Source of the DNA: CAKRPJ01 sp934376955
GTDB taxonomy: Bacteria > Bacillota > Clostridia > Lachnospirales > Lachnospiraceae
Assembly (NCBI GenBank): GCA_934376955.1
Contig: CAKRPJ010000002.1
Location: 61,456 to 125,455 of the forward strand
DNA: 64,000 nt
Direction of reading: 5' to 3'
The notes under the pieces are model-generated. The model had not been told where the DNA came from. It worked only from the letters and a program-made list of their open reading frames with translations, and searched no databases. The stretch's first letter is position 1. The number at the start of each line of letters is the position of its first letter. Of the stretch, positions 9,637 to 17,891 are shown piece after piece. The position numbers and the translations under genes are program-made.

Positions 9637-11825
9637 TCTTAAGTGCGGGAACCATGCTTCAGGACAGATATGAGATCCTTGAGAAGATCGGCTCCGGCGG
9701 TATGTCAGATGTTTATAAGGCAAAATGCCACAAGCTGAACCGTCTGGTGGCAATCAAGGTATTGAAATCGGAATTCAATTCGGATGCCGGATTTATTGCT
9801 AAGTTTAAAATGGAGGCACAGGCAGCAGCTGCGCTGTCCCATCCGAATATTGTAAATATCTATGACGTTGTAGATGAGGGTAATCTGCATTTTATCGTCA
9901 TGGAGCTGGTAGAGGGTATCACACTTAAAAGCTATATAAGAAAAAAGGGCCATTTAGATGTAAAGGAAACGATCGGGATCGCGATCCAGGTCGCACAGGG
10001 AATCGAGGCTGCCCACGAGCAGCATATCATCCACAGAGATATTAAGCCGCAGAACATGCTGATCTCTAAGGATGGAAAAGTTAAGGTGGCAGACTTCGGG
10101 ATCGCAAGAGCGGTATCTGCCCAAACCATGAATTCCATGGTAGTGGGATCTGTGCATTACATTTCTCCGGAGCAGGCAAGAGCCGGATTAAGTGATGAAC
10201 GCAGTGATATCTATTCTCTTGGCATCACTATGTTTGAAATGGTAACGGGGCGTCTTCCGTTTGAAGGAGACAATACGGTTACAGTGGCTCTGGCTCATCT
10301 GGAGGAGCCCATCGCACTTCCGCGCACGATTAATCCGGATATTACACCGGGGTTGGAACGTATCATCTTAAAATGCACGGAAAAGAAGCCGGAGAACCGA
10401 TATCAGAATATTGCAAGTGTGATCAGTGATCTCAGAAGATCATTGCTCAATTCGGACGATCCAACGGTGGGAGTCATTGAACCCTCCTTTGATGAAAAAG
10501 AGGAGTCTGAGCCCCTCTCTGATACAAGACCGATCAGCAGGCAGGAGCTCGATATTATTACCGGAAGAAGCGAAATGCCCCGCGAGCTGTCTCGTGATAT
10601 CAAGAATGGAAATATATCGCGAAACAGTATGGATGCAAAGCCGGCCTTAGAAGAATATCCTTCAAGGAAAGGCATTTTAAAGCATAGGCAGGAGTCTGAC
10701 GATGCGGAGTCTACAGGGATCGAGAAGCTGTTTTCCGTATTGGGAGTTTTTGCTGCGATCCTCGTGGTGGCTGCTGCCGTGGTTTTCTTTTCAAAAATCG
10801 GCGGGCTGTTTGCCGGCGGATCGGATAAGGAGACGGTTGCGGTAAATACAACGGAGAGCACGGAAGAAAAAGTAACGCAGACAACAGAGGAATCCATCAG
10901 TCAGAAGGAAGTCAAAATGCCGAAGGTGGAAGGACTTTCCCAGGAACAGGCAGAGCAGCTTCTTGGTGGTATGGATCTGACCATGCATGTCACACTGGAA
11001 AATTCGGAAACAATTCCGAAGGGTATCGTAATTTCTCAGGAGAATGCACCGGATTCTATTGTGGCCCGCTACTCAAAGGTTGAAGTGACGATAAGCAGCG
11101 GTTCTGATAAGATCGATCTTGCCTCCCTTGGCATCACCCAGATGGCTCTGGATACAGCGGTACGGCTGTTAGAGGGGAAAGGTGTCCGAACGAGTGTTGT
11201 AGAAGAAAGCAGCGATGAGATTCCCGCAGGAGACATCGTGAGAATGGAGCCGGAGGATAAGGCAGCTGTGGGCGATACGGTAACGCTTTATGTCAGTACC
11301 GGTCCGGAGGAGGAAATGGTTCCTGTTCCGAAGCTGGTGGGTGAAAGCGAGGAACGTGGGGCAGAGCTCTTAAATGAGGCCGGACTTCTCGTCGGAGAAA
11401 TATCGAAGGCTTACAGTGATGAGATCCCTGCCGGAAAAATTGCGGAACAGGGCATCGACAGTGAAGAACAGGTCGAGAAGGGAACGGCGGTAGACTATGT
11501 AATCAGTCTTGGGCCGGAAAAGCCGAAGACGCAGTTTCTTGCATCTTTAGAGGTGACTTACCCGCTTCTCGTTTCATTTGGCCCGGGAGCTGCATCTTCA
11601 GAGATCCAGATCCTGATCCGCCTGAAGCAGACAGTAAACGGCAAAGTGACCTATACGAAGCTTACGGAACCGAAGTCATACTCGGCGAGTACGAATCTCG
11701 ACATTCGGCTGGATAAGATTCGCGGAGCTGACGGGGTACAGACCGGCGAGGTGGAGATCGTAGATCTTACGAACAATGTGGTCTTGACCTCCTACAATGT
11801 AAATTTTGTGGAGACCGAGGTATAG
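9633..11825 (+). CDS. prkC: PASTA-domain Ser/Thr protein kinase (PrkC/StkP)
   Basis: This 730-residue membrane kinase senses muropeptides or lipid II outside and phosphorylates cytoplasmic targets. The kinase domain spans about 12-275: GSGGMSDVY, ATP-binding Lys42, HRDIKPQN (134-141) and DFG (154-156). A charged juxtamembrane linker runs to about 360, and one membrane helix lies at about 366-388. Three PASTA repeats follow (about 427-490, 492-560, 563-628). The last roughly 100 residues are beta-rich and not PASTA. That tail could be an extra ligand-binding domain; its role is unknown. Confidence 0.95.
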   Translation: MILSAGTMLQDRYEILEKIGSGGMSDVYKAKCHKLNRLVAIKVLKSEFNSDAGFIAKFKMEAQAAAALSHPNIVNIYDVVDEGNLHFIVMELVEGITLKSYIRKKGHLDVKETIGIAIQVAQGIEAAHEQHIIHRDIKPQNMLISKDGKVKVADFGIARAVSAQTMNSMVVGSVHYISPEQARAGLSDERSDIYSLGITMFEMVTGRLPFEGDNTVTVALAHLEEPIALPRTINPDITPGLERIILKCTEKKPENRYQNIASVISDLRRSLLNSDDPTVGVIEPSFDEKEESEPLSDTRPISRQELDIITGRSEMPRELSRDIKNGNISRNSMDAKPALEEYPSRKGILKHRQESDDAESTGIEKLFSVLGVFAAILVVAAAVVFFSKIGGLFAGGSDKETVAVNTTESTEEKVTQTTEESISQKEVKMPKVEGLSQEQAEQLLGGMDLTMHVTLENSETIPKGIVISQENAPDSIVARYSKVEVTISSGSDKIDLASLGITQMALDTAVRLLEGKGVRTSVVEESSDEIPAGDIVRMEPEDKAAVGDTVTLYVSTGPEEEMVPVPKLVGESEERGAELLNEAGLLVGEISKAYSDEIPAGKIAEQGIDSEEQVEKGTAVDYVISLGPEKPKTQFLASLEVTYPLLVSFGPGAASSEIQILIRLKQTVNGKVTYTKLTEPKSYSASTNLDIRLDKIRGADGVQTGEVEIVDLTNNVVLTSYNVNFVETEV

Positions 11826-12704
11826 ATGACTGGAAAGATTATTAAAGGAATCGCCGGGTTTTACTACGTACACGATGGAATATCGGCTGTATATGAATGT
11901 AAGGCCAAGGGCATATTCCGAAATAAAAAGATAAAGCCCCTTGTGGGTGATAATGTGGAATTTGACATTCTTGATGAGAAGGAGCGGACAGGAAATATTG
12001 TAGATATCTTAGAGAGAAAAAAGGAGCTCATCCGCCCTGCCGTGGCAAATATCGATCAGGCAATGGTGGTGTTTGCCATGGCCGATCCTGAGCCAAACCT
12101 CAATCTTCTTGACCGCTTCCTTATCATGATGGAAATGCAGGAGGTGCCTGTCATCCTCTGCTTTAATAAAAGTGATCTGGGCTGCAGCACTCAGAGCAGA
12201 GAGCTGGAGGAAACCTACAGGGCTGCGGGATATGAGGTGCATTTTACGGATTCCCGGGATCCCCGCAGTATTTTGGAGCTGAAGACGATACTTAGGGGAA
12301 AGACAACGGCCTTAGCAGGCCCCTCCGGTGTCGGAAAATCCTCTCTGATCAATCAGATCCAGCCTGAGGCGGGAATGGAGACCGGAGCTGTCAGCGAAAA
12401 GATCCGGCGGGGCCGCCATACGACAAGACACTCTGAGCTGTTCTTTGTTGAGAAGGACACCTACATTATGGATACGCCGGGCTTTAGCTCGATCTATGTC
12501 GAAGATCTGAAGCCGGAGGAGCTGGCAGCATATTTTCCGGAATACGAAAAATATACGGAGAATTGCCGGTTTTTAGGGTGCGTTCACATCGGAGAGCGTG
12601 AGTGTGGAGTGAAGGAAGCGGTAAAAGCGGGAGAGCTTTCAAAAAGCAGATATGATAATTATCGGCTGATCTATGATGAGCTGAAGAATAAAAGGAGATA
12701 TTGA
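11826..12704 (+). CDS. rsgA: Ribosome small subunit-dependent GTPase RsgA
   Basis: RsgA (YjeQ/CpgA) is a circularly permuted GTPase that checks late 30S assembly. The motif order shows the permutation: NKSD (114-117) comes before the P-loop GPSGVGKSS (165-173) and DTPG (216-219). The C-terminal zinc knuckle uses Cys247, Cys252, His254 and Cys260. The N-terminal OB-fold lies at about 1-70. It begins on the base after the kinase stop and in Firmicutes is usually found next to prkC; CpgA is a known PrkC target, which supports the grouping. Confidence 0.96.
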   Translation: MTGKIIKGIAGFYYVHDGISAVYECKAKGIFRNKKIKPLVGDNVEFDILDEKERTGNIVDILERKKELIRPAVANIDQAMVVFAMADPEPNLNLLDRFLIMMEMQEVPVILCFNKSDLGCSTQSRELEETYRAAGYEVHFTDSRDPRSILELKTILRGKTTALAGPSGVGKSSLINQIQPEAGMETGAVSEKIRRGRHTTRHSELFFVEKDTYIMDTPGFSSIYVEDLKPEELAAYFPEYEKYTENCRFLGCVHIGERECGVKEAVKAGELSKSRYDNYRLIYDELKNKRRY

Positions 12705-12706
12705 TT

Positions 12707-13372
12707 ATGTTGATTTTATCGCCATCCGTCCTTGCGGCGGATTTTTCAAGGCTTGGAGAGGAAGTAAAAACGGTTGCTGATGCAGGGGCCCAGTATATCC
12801 ATCTGGATGTGATGGACGGAGCTTTTGTTCCGAGTATTTCTTTTGGCATGCCGGTGATCGAAAAGCTTCGTCCGGTAACCGATAAGGTATTTGACGTCCA
12901 CATGATGGTGGAGGAGCCCGGCAGATATGTGGCGGATATGAAAAAAGCAGGTGCAGATATCCTCTGTGTTCATCAGGAGGCCTGTCTCCATCTTGACCGC
13001 ACGATCAATCAGATCAAGGAAGCCGGAATGAAGGCTGCCGTTGCATTAAACCCTGCCACTCCGGTCGAGACACTCTCCTGTATCCTTAAGGAAGCAGATA
13101 TGTTCCTTATCATGTCGGTCAATCCGGGCTTTGGCGGTCAGAAATTTATTCCGTATACATTAGAAAAGATACGTCGTCTCCGGGGGATGTTAAACGAAGC
13201 GGGTCTCAATACCGACATCGAGATCGATGGGGGCGTTTCTTCTAAAAATGTCAGACAGATCCTTGATGCAGGTGCTAATGTGATCGTTGCTGGCTCCGCC
13301 GTATTTAAAAATGATCCTGCGGCAAATACAAGGGAATTCCTTAATATCTTTGCAGAGCACTCCCGAGGTTAA
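12707..13372 (+). CDS. rpe: Ribulose-phosphate 3-epimerase
   Basis: Rpe interconverts ribulose 5-phosphate and xylulose 5-phosphate in the pentose phosphate pathway. It is a TIM barrel of 221 residues with LSPSVLAADF at the start, HLDVMDGAFVPSISFG (metal and substrate site), HMMVEEP, MSVNPGFGGQKFI and EIDGGVSSKN. The ATG at 12707 is chosen because AAAGGAGA lies about nine bases upstream; a TTG at 12701 overlapping the rsgA stop is possible but less likely. The gene is three bases from thiN. Confidence 0.96.
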   Translation: MLILSPSVLAADFSRLGEEVKTVADAGAQYIHLDVMDGAFVPSISFGMPVIEKLRPVTDKVFDVHMMVEEPGRYVADMKKAGADILCVHQEACLHLDRTINQIKEAGMKAAVALNPATPVETLSCILKEADMFLIMSVNPGFGGQKFIPYTLEKIRRLRGMLNEAGLNTDIEIDGGVSSKNVRQILDAGANVIVAGSAVFKNDPAANTREFLNIFAEHSRG

Positions 13373-13374
13373 AA

Positions 13375-14049
13375 ATGAAGCGCTGTCTTATTATCACCGG
13401 GGGACCGGCGGATCCTGAATTTGTATCCCGATTTTTAGAGGATAAAAAATATGAGTATGTCATTGCTGTGGATGCGGGGCTTCAGGTATGTAAACAGCTT
13501 GGCATCAAGCCGGATCTTCTCGTAGGAGATTTTGACACCTATGGGAGAGAGGAGATCCTCCTTTACGAAAACCTTTCGGAGTGTAAACTGGATATCCACC
13601 GTCCGGAGAAAGACGAGACGGACACAGAGCTGGCTTTTTCCGATGCTGCTGCAGCCGGTTTTACCGAAGCCGATGTGATCGGTGCGACAGGCGGACGGCT
13701 GGATCATGAGCTTTCCAACATCTTTCTTGCGGCTCAGGCGAGAAACATGGGACTGTTTGTGAATCTCTATGACAGACAGAACAGGGTCTATGTATTAGAT
13801 GCCAAGCTGGAAAAAAAACATACATTTGAAAAGAAAAATATGTATGGAACGTATATTTCGTTTCTTCCTCTTTCAGAAACGGTTTCAGGTATCACGTTGA
13901 CCGGCTTCCGATATCCCCTTTACAATAAAACGATCTCTATGCGCGAGAACCCCGGTCTCTGCGTGAGCAATGAGATCGAAGAAGACAGAGCAGAGCTTAC
14001 CTTTTCTCAAGGTGTCCTGCTTTGTATGGAAACGAAGGATCGAACCTGA
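13375..14049 (+). CDS. thiN: Thiamine pyrophosphokinase
   Basis: ThiN converts thiamine and ATP into thiamine pyrophosphate. The 224-residue protein shows the family pattern: AVDAGLQVCKQLGIKPDLLVGDFDT, then EKDETDTELAF and GATGGRLDHELSN, which bind Mg-ATP and thiamine. It is the last gene of the run that starts upstream of murE; no convincing terminator follows, only a weak GATC pairing before a short T-run at 14053-14057. The rsgA-rpe-thiN order is widely conserved in Firmicutes. Confidence 0.93.
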   Translation: MKRCLIITGGPADPEFVSRFLEDKKYEYVIAVDAGLQVCKQLGIKPDLLVGDFDTYGREEILLYENLSECKLDIHRPEKDETDTELAFSDAAAAGFTEADVIGATGGRLDHELSNIFLAAQARNMGLFVNLYDRQNRVYVLDAKLEKKHTFEKKNMYGTYISFLPLSETVSGITLTGFRYPLYNKTISMRENPGLCVSNEIEEDRAELTFSQGVLLCMETKDRT

Positions 14050-14081
14050 TCTTTTTATCTCAGTGTTTCCGAAAACTGGCA

Positions 14082-14110
14082 TTGACGAAAAATATCAAAC
14101 TGGATATTTT
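14082..14110 (+). promoter_or_regulatory. Sigma-A-type promoter before the ECF/B6 kinase pair
   Basis: TTGACG (14082-14087) and TATTTT (14105-14110) are separated by exactly 17 bases. Downstream in the leader, GATCAC (14146-14151) and GTGATC (14163-14168) form an inverted repeat that could be an operator or hairpin. I looked for a TPP riboswitch here and did not find one. The promoter marks the break between the thiN run and the next operon. Confidence 0.6.
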
Positions 14111-14199
14111 GCACCTCCGCCTTTCGTGCTACCATGTTTAGGATAGATCACAAAGAGAATGCGTGATCAAATTTTGTAATACAAAGGGAGAGAGGAACT

Positions 14200-14814
14200 A
14201 TGTCAGAGAGAAAAAACGATAATCTTCAGAAAATCATACAGGCAGGCTTGATGGCGGCGCTGTGCTATGTTGGATATGCAGTATTTCCTGCTATTTCAGC
14301 AAGCGGTACAAAGATCCATATCGGAAATGCCTTTGTTGTAATGGCTGCCTATCTTTTAGGCGGTGTATACGGAGGTCTGTCCGGTGCTGTAGGTCTTTCC
14401 ATTGCCGATATTTTAGGCGGATATGCTGCTTCTGCTCCGAGAACCTTTATTACAAAGCTTGTGATCGGCCTGATCACCGGATTTGTGGCACACAAGATCG
14501 CCGGGCTTTCCAAAGACCATACACAGGGATATCTCCTTAAATGGTCTGCGATCGCGGCTGTCTGCGGACTTGGCTTCAACTGCATATTTGAGCCGTCCTT
14601 AAAGTATGTGTGGTATACTCTGCTTTTCCCGAACCCGGATAAAGCGGCATCTGCGATCAAGGCACTCCTTGCAGTAACAACATATACAACGATCATCAAT
14701 GCAGTCATCAATTCCGTTATCGCTGTAGTGCTTTATATGGCCCTCAGACCGGCGTTAAAGAAAGCCGGATTGCTTTTGCCTGTTGCTACTAAAAGGAATG
14801 AAAAACATGCATGA
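14200..14814 (+). CDS. ECF transporter S component, probably for vitamin B6
   Basis: This 204-residue protein has five or six hydrophobic helices and the fold of an ECF-type substrate-binding (S) component: an early GLMAALCYVGYAVF helix, KIHIGNAFVVMAAYLLGG, then GAVGLSIADILGGYA. S components bind a vitamin and need a shared T component and two ATPases, which are not in this window. The overlap with a pyridoxal/pyridoxamine kinase gene suggests a pyridoxine-type substrate, in line with predicted PdxU-like S components. Substrate is inferred from context only. GGGAGAGAGG precedes the start. Confidence 0.75.
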   Translation: MSERKNDNLQKIIQAGLMAALCYVGYAVFPAISASGTKIHIGNAFVVMAAYLLGGVYGGLSGAVGLSIADILGGYAASAPRTFITKLVIGLITGFVAHKIAGLSKDHTQGYLLKWSAIAAVCGLGFNCIFEPSLKYVWYTLLFPNPDKAASAIKALLAVTTYTTIINAVINSVIAVVLYMALRPALKKAGLLLPVATKRNEKHA

Positions 14815-15643
14815 TACACAGAAAAAAATTGCAGTAATAAATGATCTTTCCGGGTATGGCCGCTGTTCTTTGACAGTGGCTATACCCATTTTGTCAGCTA
14901 TGGGGATCCAGACGTGTCCGATTCCCACAGCGATACTCTCTAATCACACGGGCTTCCCGGTGTTCTTTATGGATGATTATACGGACAAAATGCGTGAATA
15001 CGCAGACAAGTGGACAAAGCTGGGACTTACCTTCGATGGAATATCCACCGGCTTTCTCGGCTCCTTAGAGCAGATCGCTATTGTAACAGAGATCATAGAA
15101 GCATTAAACGGTGAAAATACTATGATATTTGTAGACCCCGTTATGGGAGATCATGGTGTCCGCTATCAGACCTACACGGAAGAAATGTGTGAGGAGATGA
15201 AGCTTTTAGTCGGGCTCGCAGATGTAGTCATGCCAAATGTGACAGAAAGCTGTATTCTTACGGGCATTCCCTATAAGGAAAGCGGATGGACAAGAAAAGA
15301 AATTTTAAATATGGCCATGATGCTGCGGCTGATGGGAGCAGATTCCGTTGTCATAACCGGAATACGGGAAGGCAGCTTTTATACAAATGCCGTTTTGGAG
15401 CGCGGCAGCAATGAGGTTGAGTTTGTCCGGACAAAGAGCGGAGGAGCACAGCGACCGGGAACCGGGGATGTATTCTCATCGGTAGTTTCCGGAGCGGTGA
15501 TGAACGGAAGGCCCCTTCGCGAGGCCGTGGAAATGGCAGCAAAATTTGTGAAGGAGTGTATTATACGCTCCGACATAAGAGAGATCCCCTGTGCGGAGGG
15601 AGTCTGTTTTGAGGAGCTGCTGGGGAGGCTGACGAAAAAATAG
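14807..15643 (+). CDS. Pyridoxal/pyridoxamine kinase (PdxK/PdxY family)
   Basis: This ribokinase-fold enzyme of about 278 residues phosphorylates B6 vitamers. Visible are the N-terminal INDLSGYGRCSL, the substrate loop SNHTGFPVFF, VDPVMGDHG, MPNVTES and the C-terminal anion hole/catalytic GGAQRPGTGDVFSS, with the catalytic Asp in GTGD. The ATG at 14807 is chosen because AAGGA lies nine bases upstream; ATG 14798 is also in frame. The start overlaps the end of the transporter gene, which supports uptake followed by trapping of the vitamin as its phosphate. Confidence 0.88.
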   Translation: MHDTQKKIAVINDLSGYGRCSLTVAIPILSAMGIQTCPIPTAILSNHTGFPVFFMDDYTDKMREYADKWTKLGLTFDGISTGFLGSLEQIAIVTEIIEALNGENTMIFVDPVMGDHGVRYQTYTEEMCEEMKLLVGLADVVMPNVTESCILTGIPYKESGWTRKEILNMAMMLRLMGADSVVITGIREGSFYTNAVLERGSNEVEFVRTKSGGAQRPGTGDVFSSVVSGAVMNGRPLREAVEMAAKFVKECIIRSDIREIPCAEGVCFEELLGRLTKK

Positions 15644-15712
15644 CGGAATCCCCTTTCATTTCAATTAGAAATATGATATGATACCAAAAGCAAGAAGAAG
15701 GAGATAATAGTC

Positions 15713-16993
15713 ATGTTAGATTTGAGATTCGTCAGAGAAAACCCGGAAATCGTCAAACAGAATATTCGGAATAAATTCCAGGATGCGAAGCTTCCTCTTG
15801 TCGATGAAGTGATCGAACTGGACGAGGAGAGCCGTAAGGTAAAGAAGGAGGCAGATGACCTCCGTGCCAACAGAAATAAAATTTCAAAGCAGATCGGTGC
15901 TTTAATGGGTCAGGGAAAGAAAGAGGAGGCAGAGGCTGTTAAGAAACAGGTAACAGAGGCTTCCGATCATCTGGCTGAACTCGAGGAGAAGGAAAAAGAT
16001 CTCGAGGCCAGAATTAAAAAGATCATGATGACCATCCCGAACATCATCGACCCCAGTGTTCCGATCGGAAAAGATGATTCCGAGAACGTTGAGGTTCAGA
16101 AATACGGAGATCCGGTGGTTCCGGATTTTGAGATCCCGTATCATACAGATATTATGGAGAAATTCAACGGTATCGATCTTGACTCTGCAAGAAAGGTAGC
16201 CGGCAACGGCTTCTATTACCTGATGGGAGATATCGCCAGACTTCATTCTGCCGTTATCTCTTATGCAAGAGATTTCATGATTGACCGCGGCTTCACCTAC
16301 TGTGTTCCCCCGTTTATGATCCGAAGCGACGTTGTTACAGGCGTTATGAGCTTCGCTGAGATGGACGCAATGATGTATAAGATCGAGGGTGAGGATCTTT
16401 ATCTTATCGGTACGAGTGAGCACTCCATGATCGGAAAATTCATCGATACGATCGTTCCGGAGGAGGAGCTTCCGAAGACACTGACAAGCTACTCTCCGTG
16501 TTTCCGTAAGGAAAAGGGAGCACACGGAATTGAGGAAAGAGGCGTATACAGAATCCATCAGTTTGAAAAGCAGGAGATGATCGTTGTATGCCGTCCGGAA
16601 GATTCCAAAATGTGGTTTGACAAGCTGTGGCAGAATACGGTTGATCTGTTCCGTTCCTTAGATATTCCGGTAAGAACACTGGAGTGCTGTTCCGGAGATC
16701 TGGCTGACCTTAAAGTAAAATCGGTTGACGTTGAGGCATGGTCCCCGAGACAGAAAAAATATTTTGAAGTCGGCAGCTGTTCCAATTTAGGAGATGCACA
16801 GGCAAGACGCCTTCGTATCCGTGTTAACGGAGCAGACGGAAAGAAATATTTTGCTCACACCCTGAATAATACAGTTGTTGCACCGCCGAGAATGCTGATC
16901 GCATTCTTAGAAAATAACCTGCAGGCAGACGGCTCCGTAAAGATTCCGAAGGTTCTGCAGCCGTATATGGGCGGAAAGACCGTCATTAAGTAA
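15713..16993 (+). CDS. serS: Seryl-tRNA synthetase
   Basis: SerS charges tRNA-Ser. The 426-residue protein has the long antiparallel coiled coil at the N-terminus (about 28-105, rich in Glu and Lys), followed by a class II core: TSEHSM, motif 2 FRKEKGAHGIEERGVYRIHQFEKQE, and motif 3 with GSCSNLGDAQARRLRIR. AGAAGGAGA lies upstream. A TATGAT at 15677-15682 may be a -10 element, without a clear -35. No T-box leader is present in the 69-base gap. A strong terminator follows. Confidence 0.97.
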   Translation: MLDLRFVRENPEIVKQNIRNKFQDAKLPLVDEVIELDEESRKVKKEADDLRANRNKISKQIGALMGQGKKEEAEAVKKQVTEASDHLAELEEKEKDLEARIKKIMMTIPNIIDPSVPIGKDDSENVEVQKYGDPVVPDFEIPYHTDIMEKFNGIDLDSARKVAGNGFYYLMGDIARLHSAVISYARDFMIDRGFTYCVPPFMIRSDVVTGVMSFAEMDAMMYKIEGEDLYLIGTSEHSMIGKFIDTIVPEEELPKTLTSYSPCFRKEKGAHGIEERGVYRIHQFEKQEMIVVCRPEDSKMWFDKLWQNTVDLFRSLDIPVRTLECCSGDLADLKVKSVDVEAWSPRQKKYFEVGSCSNLGDAQARRLRIRVNGADGKKYFAHTLNNTVVAPPRMLIAFLENNLQADGSVKIPKVLQPYMGGKTVIK

Positions 16994-17007
16994 ATAGGGA
17001 ATTACAC

Positions 17008-17038
17008 AAAGCTGTGGCAGGTTTGTCACAGCTTTTTT
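17008..17038 (+). terminator. Rho-independent terminator after serS
   Basis: AAAGCTGTG (17008-17016) and CACAGCTTT (17027-17035) form a nine-pair stem with a ten-base loop, and the stem runs into six T residues. It cleanly separates serS from the cobalamin cluster. Confidence 0.9.
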
Positions 17039-17075
17039 AAACTGACTCAATATAGTAAGAAATGGAGGGATCCGT

Positions 17076-17891
17076 ATGCCGGCTGTATTTGCACATGATC
17101 TGTTTGGAAGAAAAGTCTATCGCTGTTTAAGTCCGCAGATCAAAAAAATCATAAAGGAAAACAGGGATTGCTTTTATCTTGGACTTCATGGGCCGGATAT
17201 CCTGTTTTTTTATCGTGCCCTTGTAAAGAATCCGGTCGCTCAAAAGGGTTATTCCATGCACAGCCAATCGGCAGCCGATATCTTTAACAGAGGGCTTCGG
17301 ATCTTGAGCTCGGAGGAGGCAGGAGAATATGGAAGCAGCATCGAGGCATATCTTCTTGGCTTTGCCTGCCATTATGCACTCGATCACAGTCTCCACCCGT
17401 TTATCAATGAAATAACAGAGCATACCTCCTTCACCCATGCCGAGCTTGAAACGGAGCTGGATCGGAGACTGCTTCAGAGAGAGGGAAAAGATCCGTTAAG
17501 GACGTTTACCTCCTGCCATATCAAATGTACCCGGGAAACGAAAAGAGCTGCGGCCATGATCTTGGGAGAAAGCGACAAGACGACTGCTGAGGCGATCATA
17601 AGCTTTCGTTGGGTGAGCCGGATATTTATCAATTCCTGTAAGCCCTTCAAGAAATTTATCGACCTTTTTCTCCGGGCGGCCGGGAGATATGAAGAAATAC
17701 ACGGAATGATGATGCAAAAGGAGCCGGTACCGGGCTCCGGCCCCATCACGAATGAAATGGAGAAAAGGTTCTGTCAGGCTGTCCGATACGGAGCCTTTCT
17801 GACACAGGCACTTTATACCACGATCCACCGTGGGCAGGAGCTTCCGGCAGAATTTTATGGTAATTTTGAGGGAAAGGATTTAAAATCATGA
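17076..17891 (+). CDS. Zinc-dependent phospholipase C family protein
   Basis: This 271-residue protein resembles the zinc-dependent phospholipase C / S1-P1-like all-helical family. Histidine and aspartate clusters that could bind zinc are HDLFG near the start, LHGPD, MHSQSA, ACHYALDHSLHPFI and HTSFTHAELE. No signal peptide is seen, unlike secreted clostridial phospholipases, so it is probably cytoplasmic and its substrate is unknown. GGAGGGATCCGT precedes the ATG. It overlaps hemC in ATGA and is the first gene of the corrinoid cluster, with no obvious link to that pathway. Confidence 0.75.
   Translation: MPAVFAHDLFGRKVYRCLSPQIKKIIKENRDCFYLGLHGPDILFFYRALVKNPVAQKGYSMHSQSAADIFNRGLRILSSEEAGEYGSSIEAYLLGFACHYALDHSLHPFINEITEHTSFTHAELETELDRRLLQREGKDPLRTFTSCHIKCTRETKRAAAMILGESDKTTAEAIISFRWVSRIFINSCKPFKKFIDLFLRAAGRYEEIHGMMMQKEPVPGSGPITNEMEKRFCQAVRYGAFLTQALYTTIHRGQELPAEFYGNFEGKDLKS

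Noticed and set aside
14050..14199. TPP riboswitch between thiN and the ECF transporter
   Set aside because: An ACCTGATC occurs at 14044, but the rest of the THI-box pattern and the paired CUGAGA arm arrangement are missing, and a promoter lies downstream of it.
15644..15712. T-box leader before serS
   Set aside because: The gap is 69 bases and lacks the T-box sequence and an antiterminator fold.
15902..16558. 218-codon minus-strand frame opposite serS
   Set aside because: It covers the serS coiled coil and core; no family motif and no promoter for it are visible.
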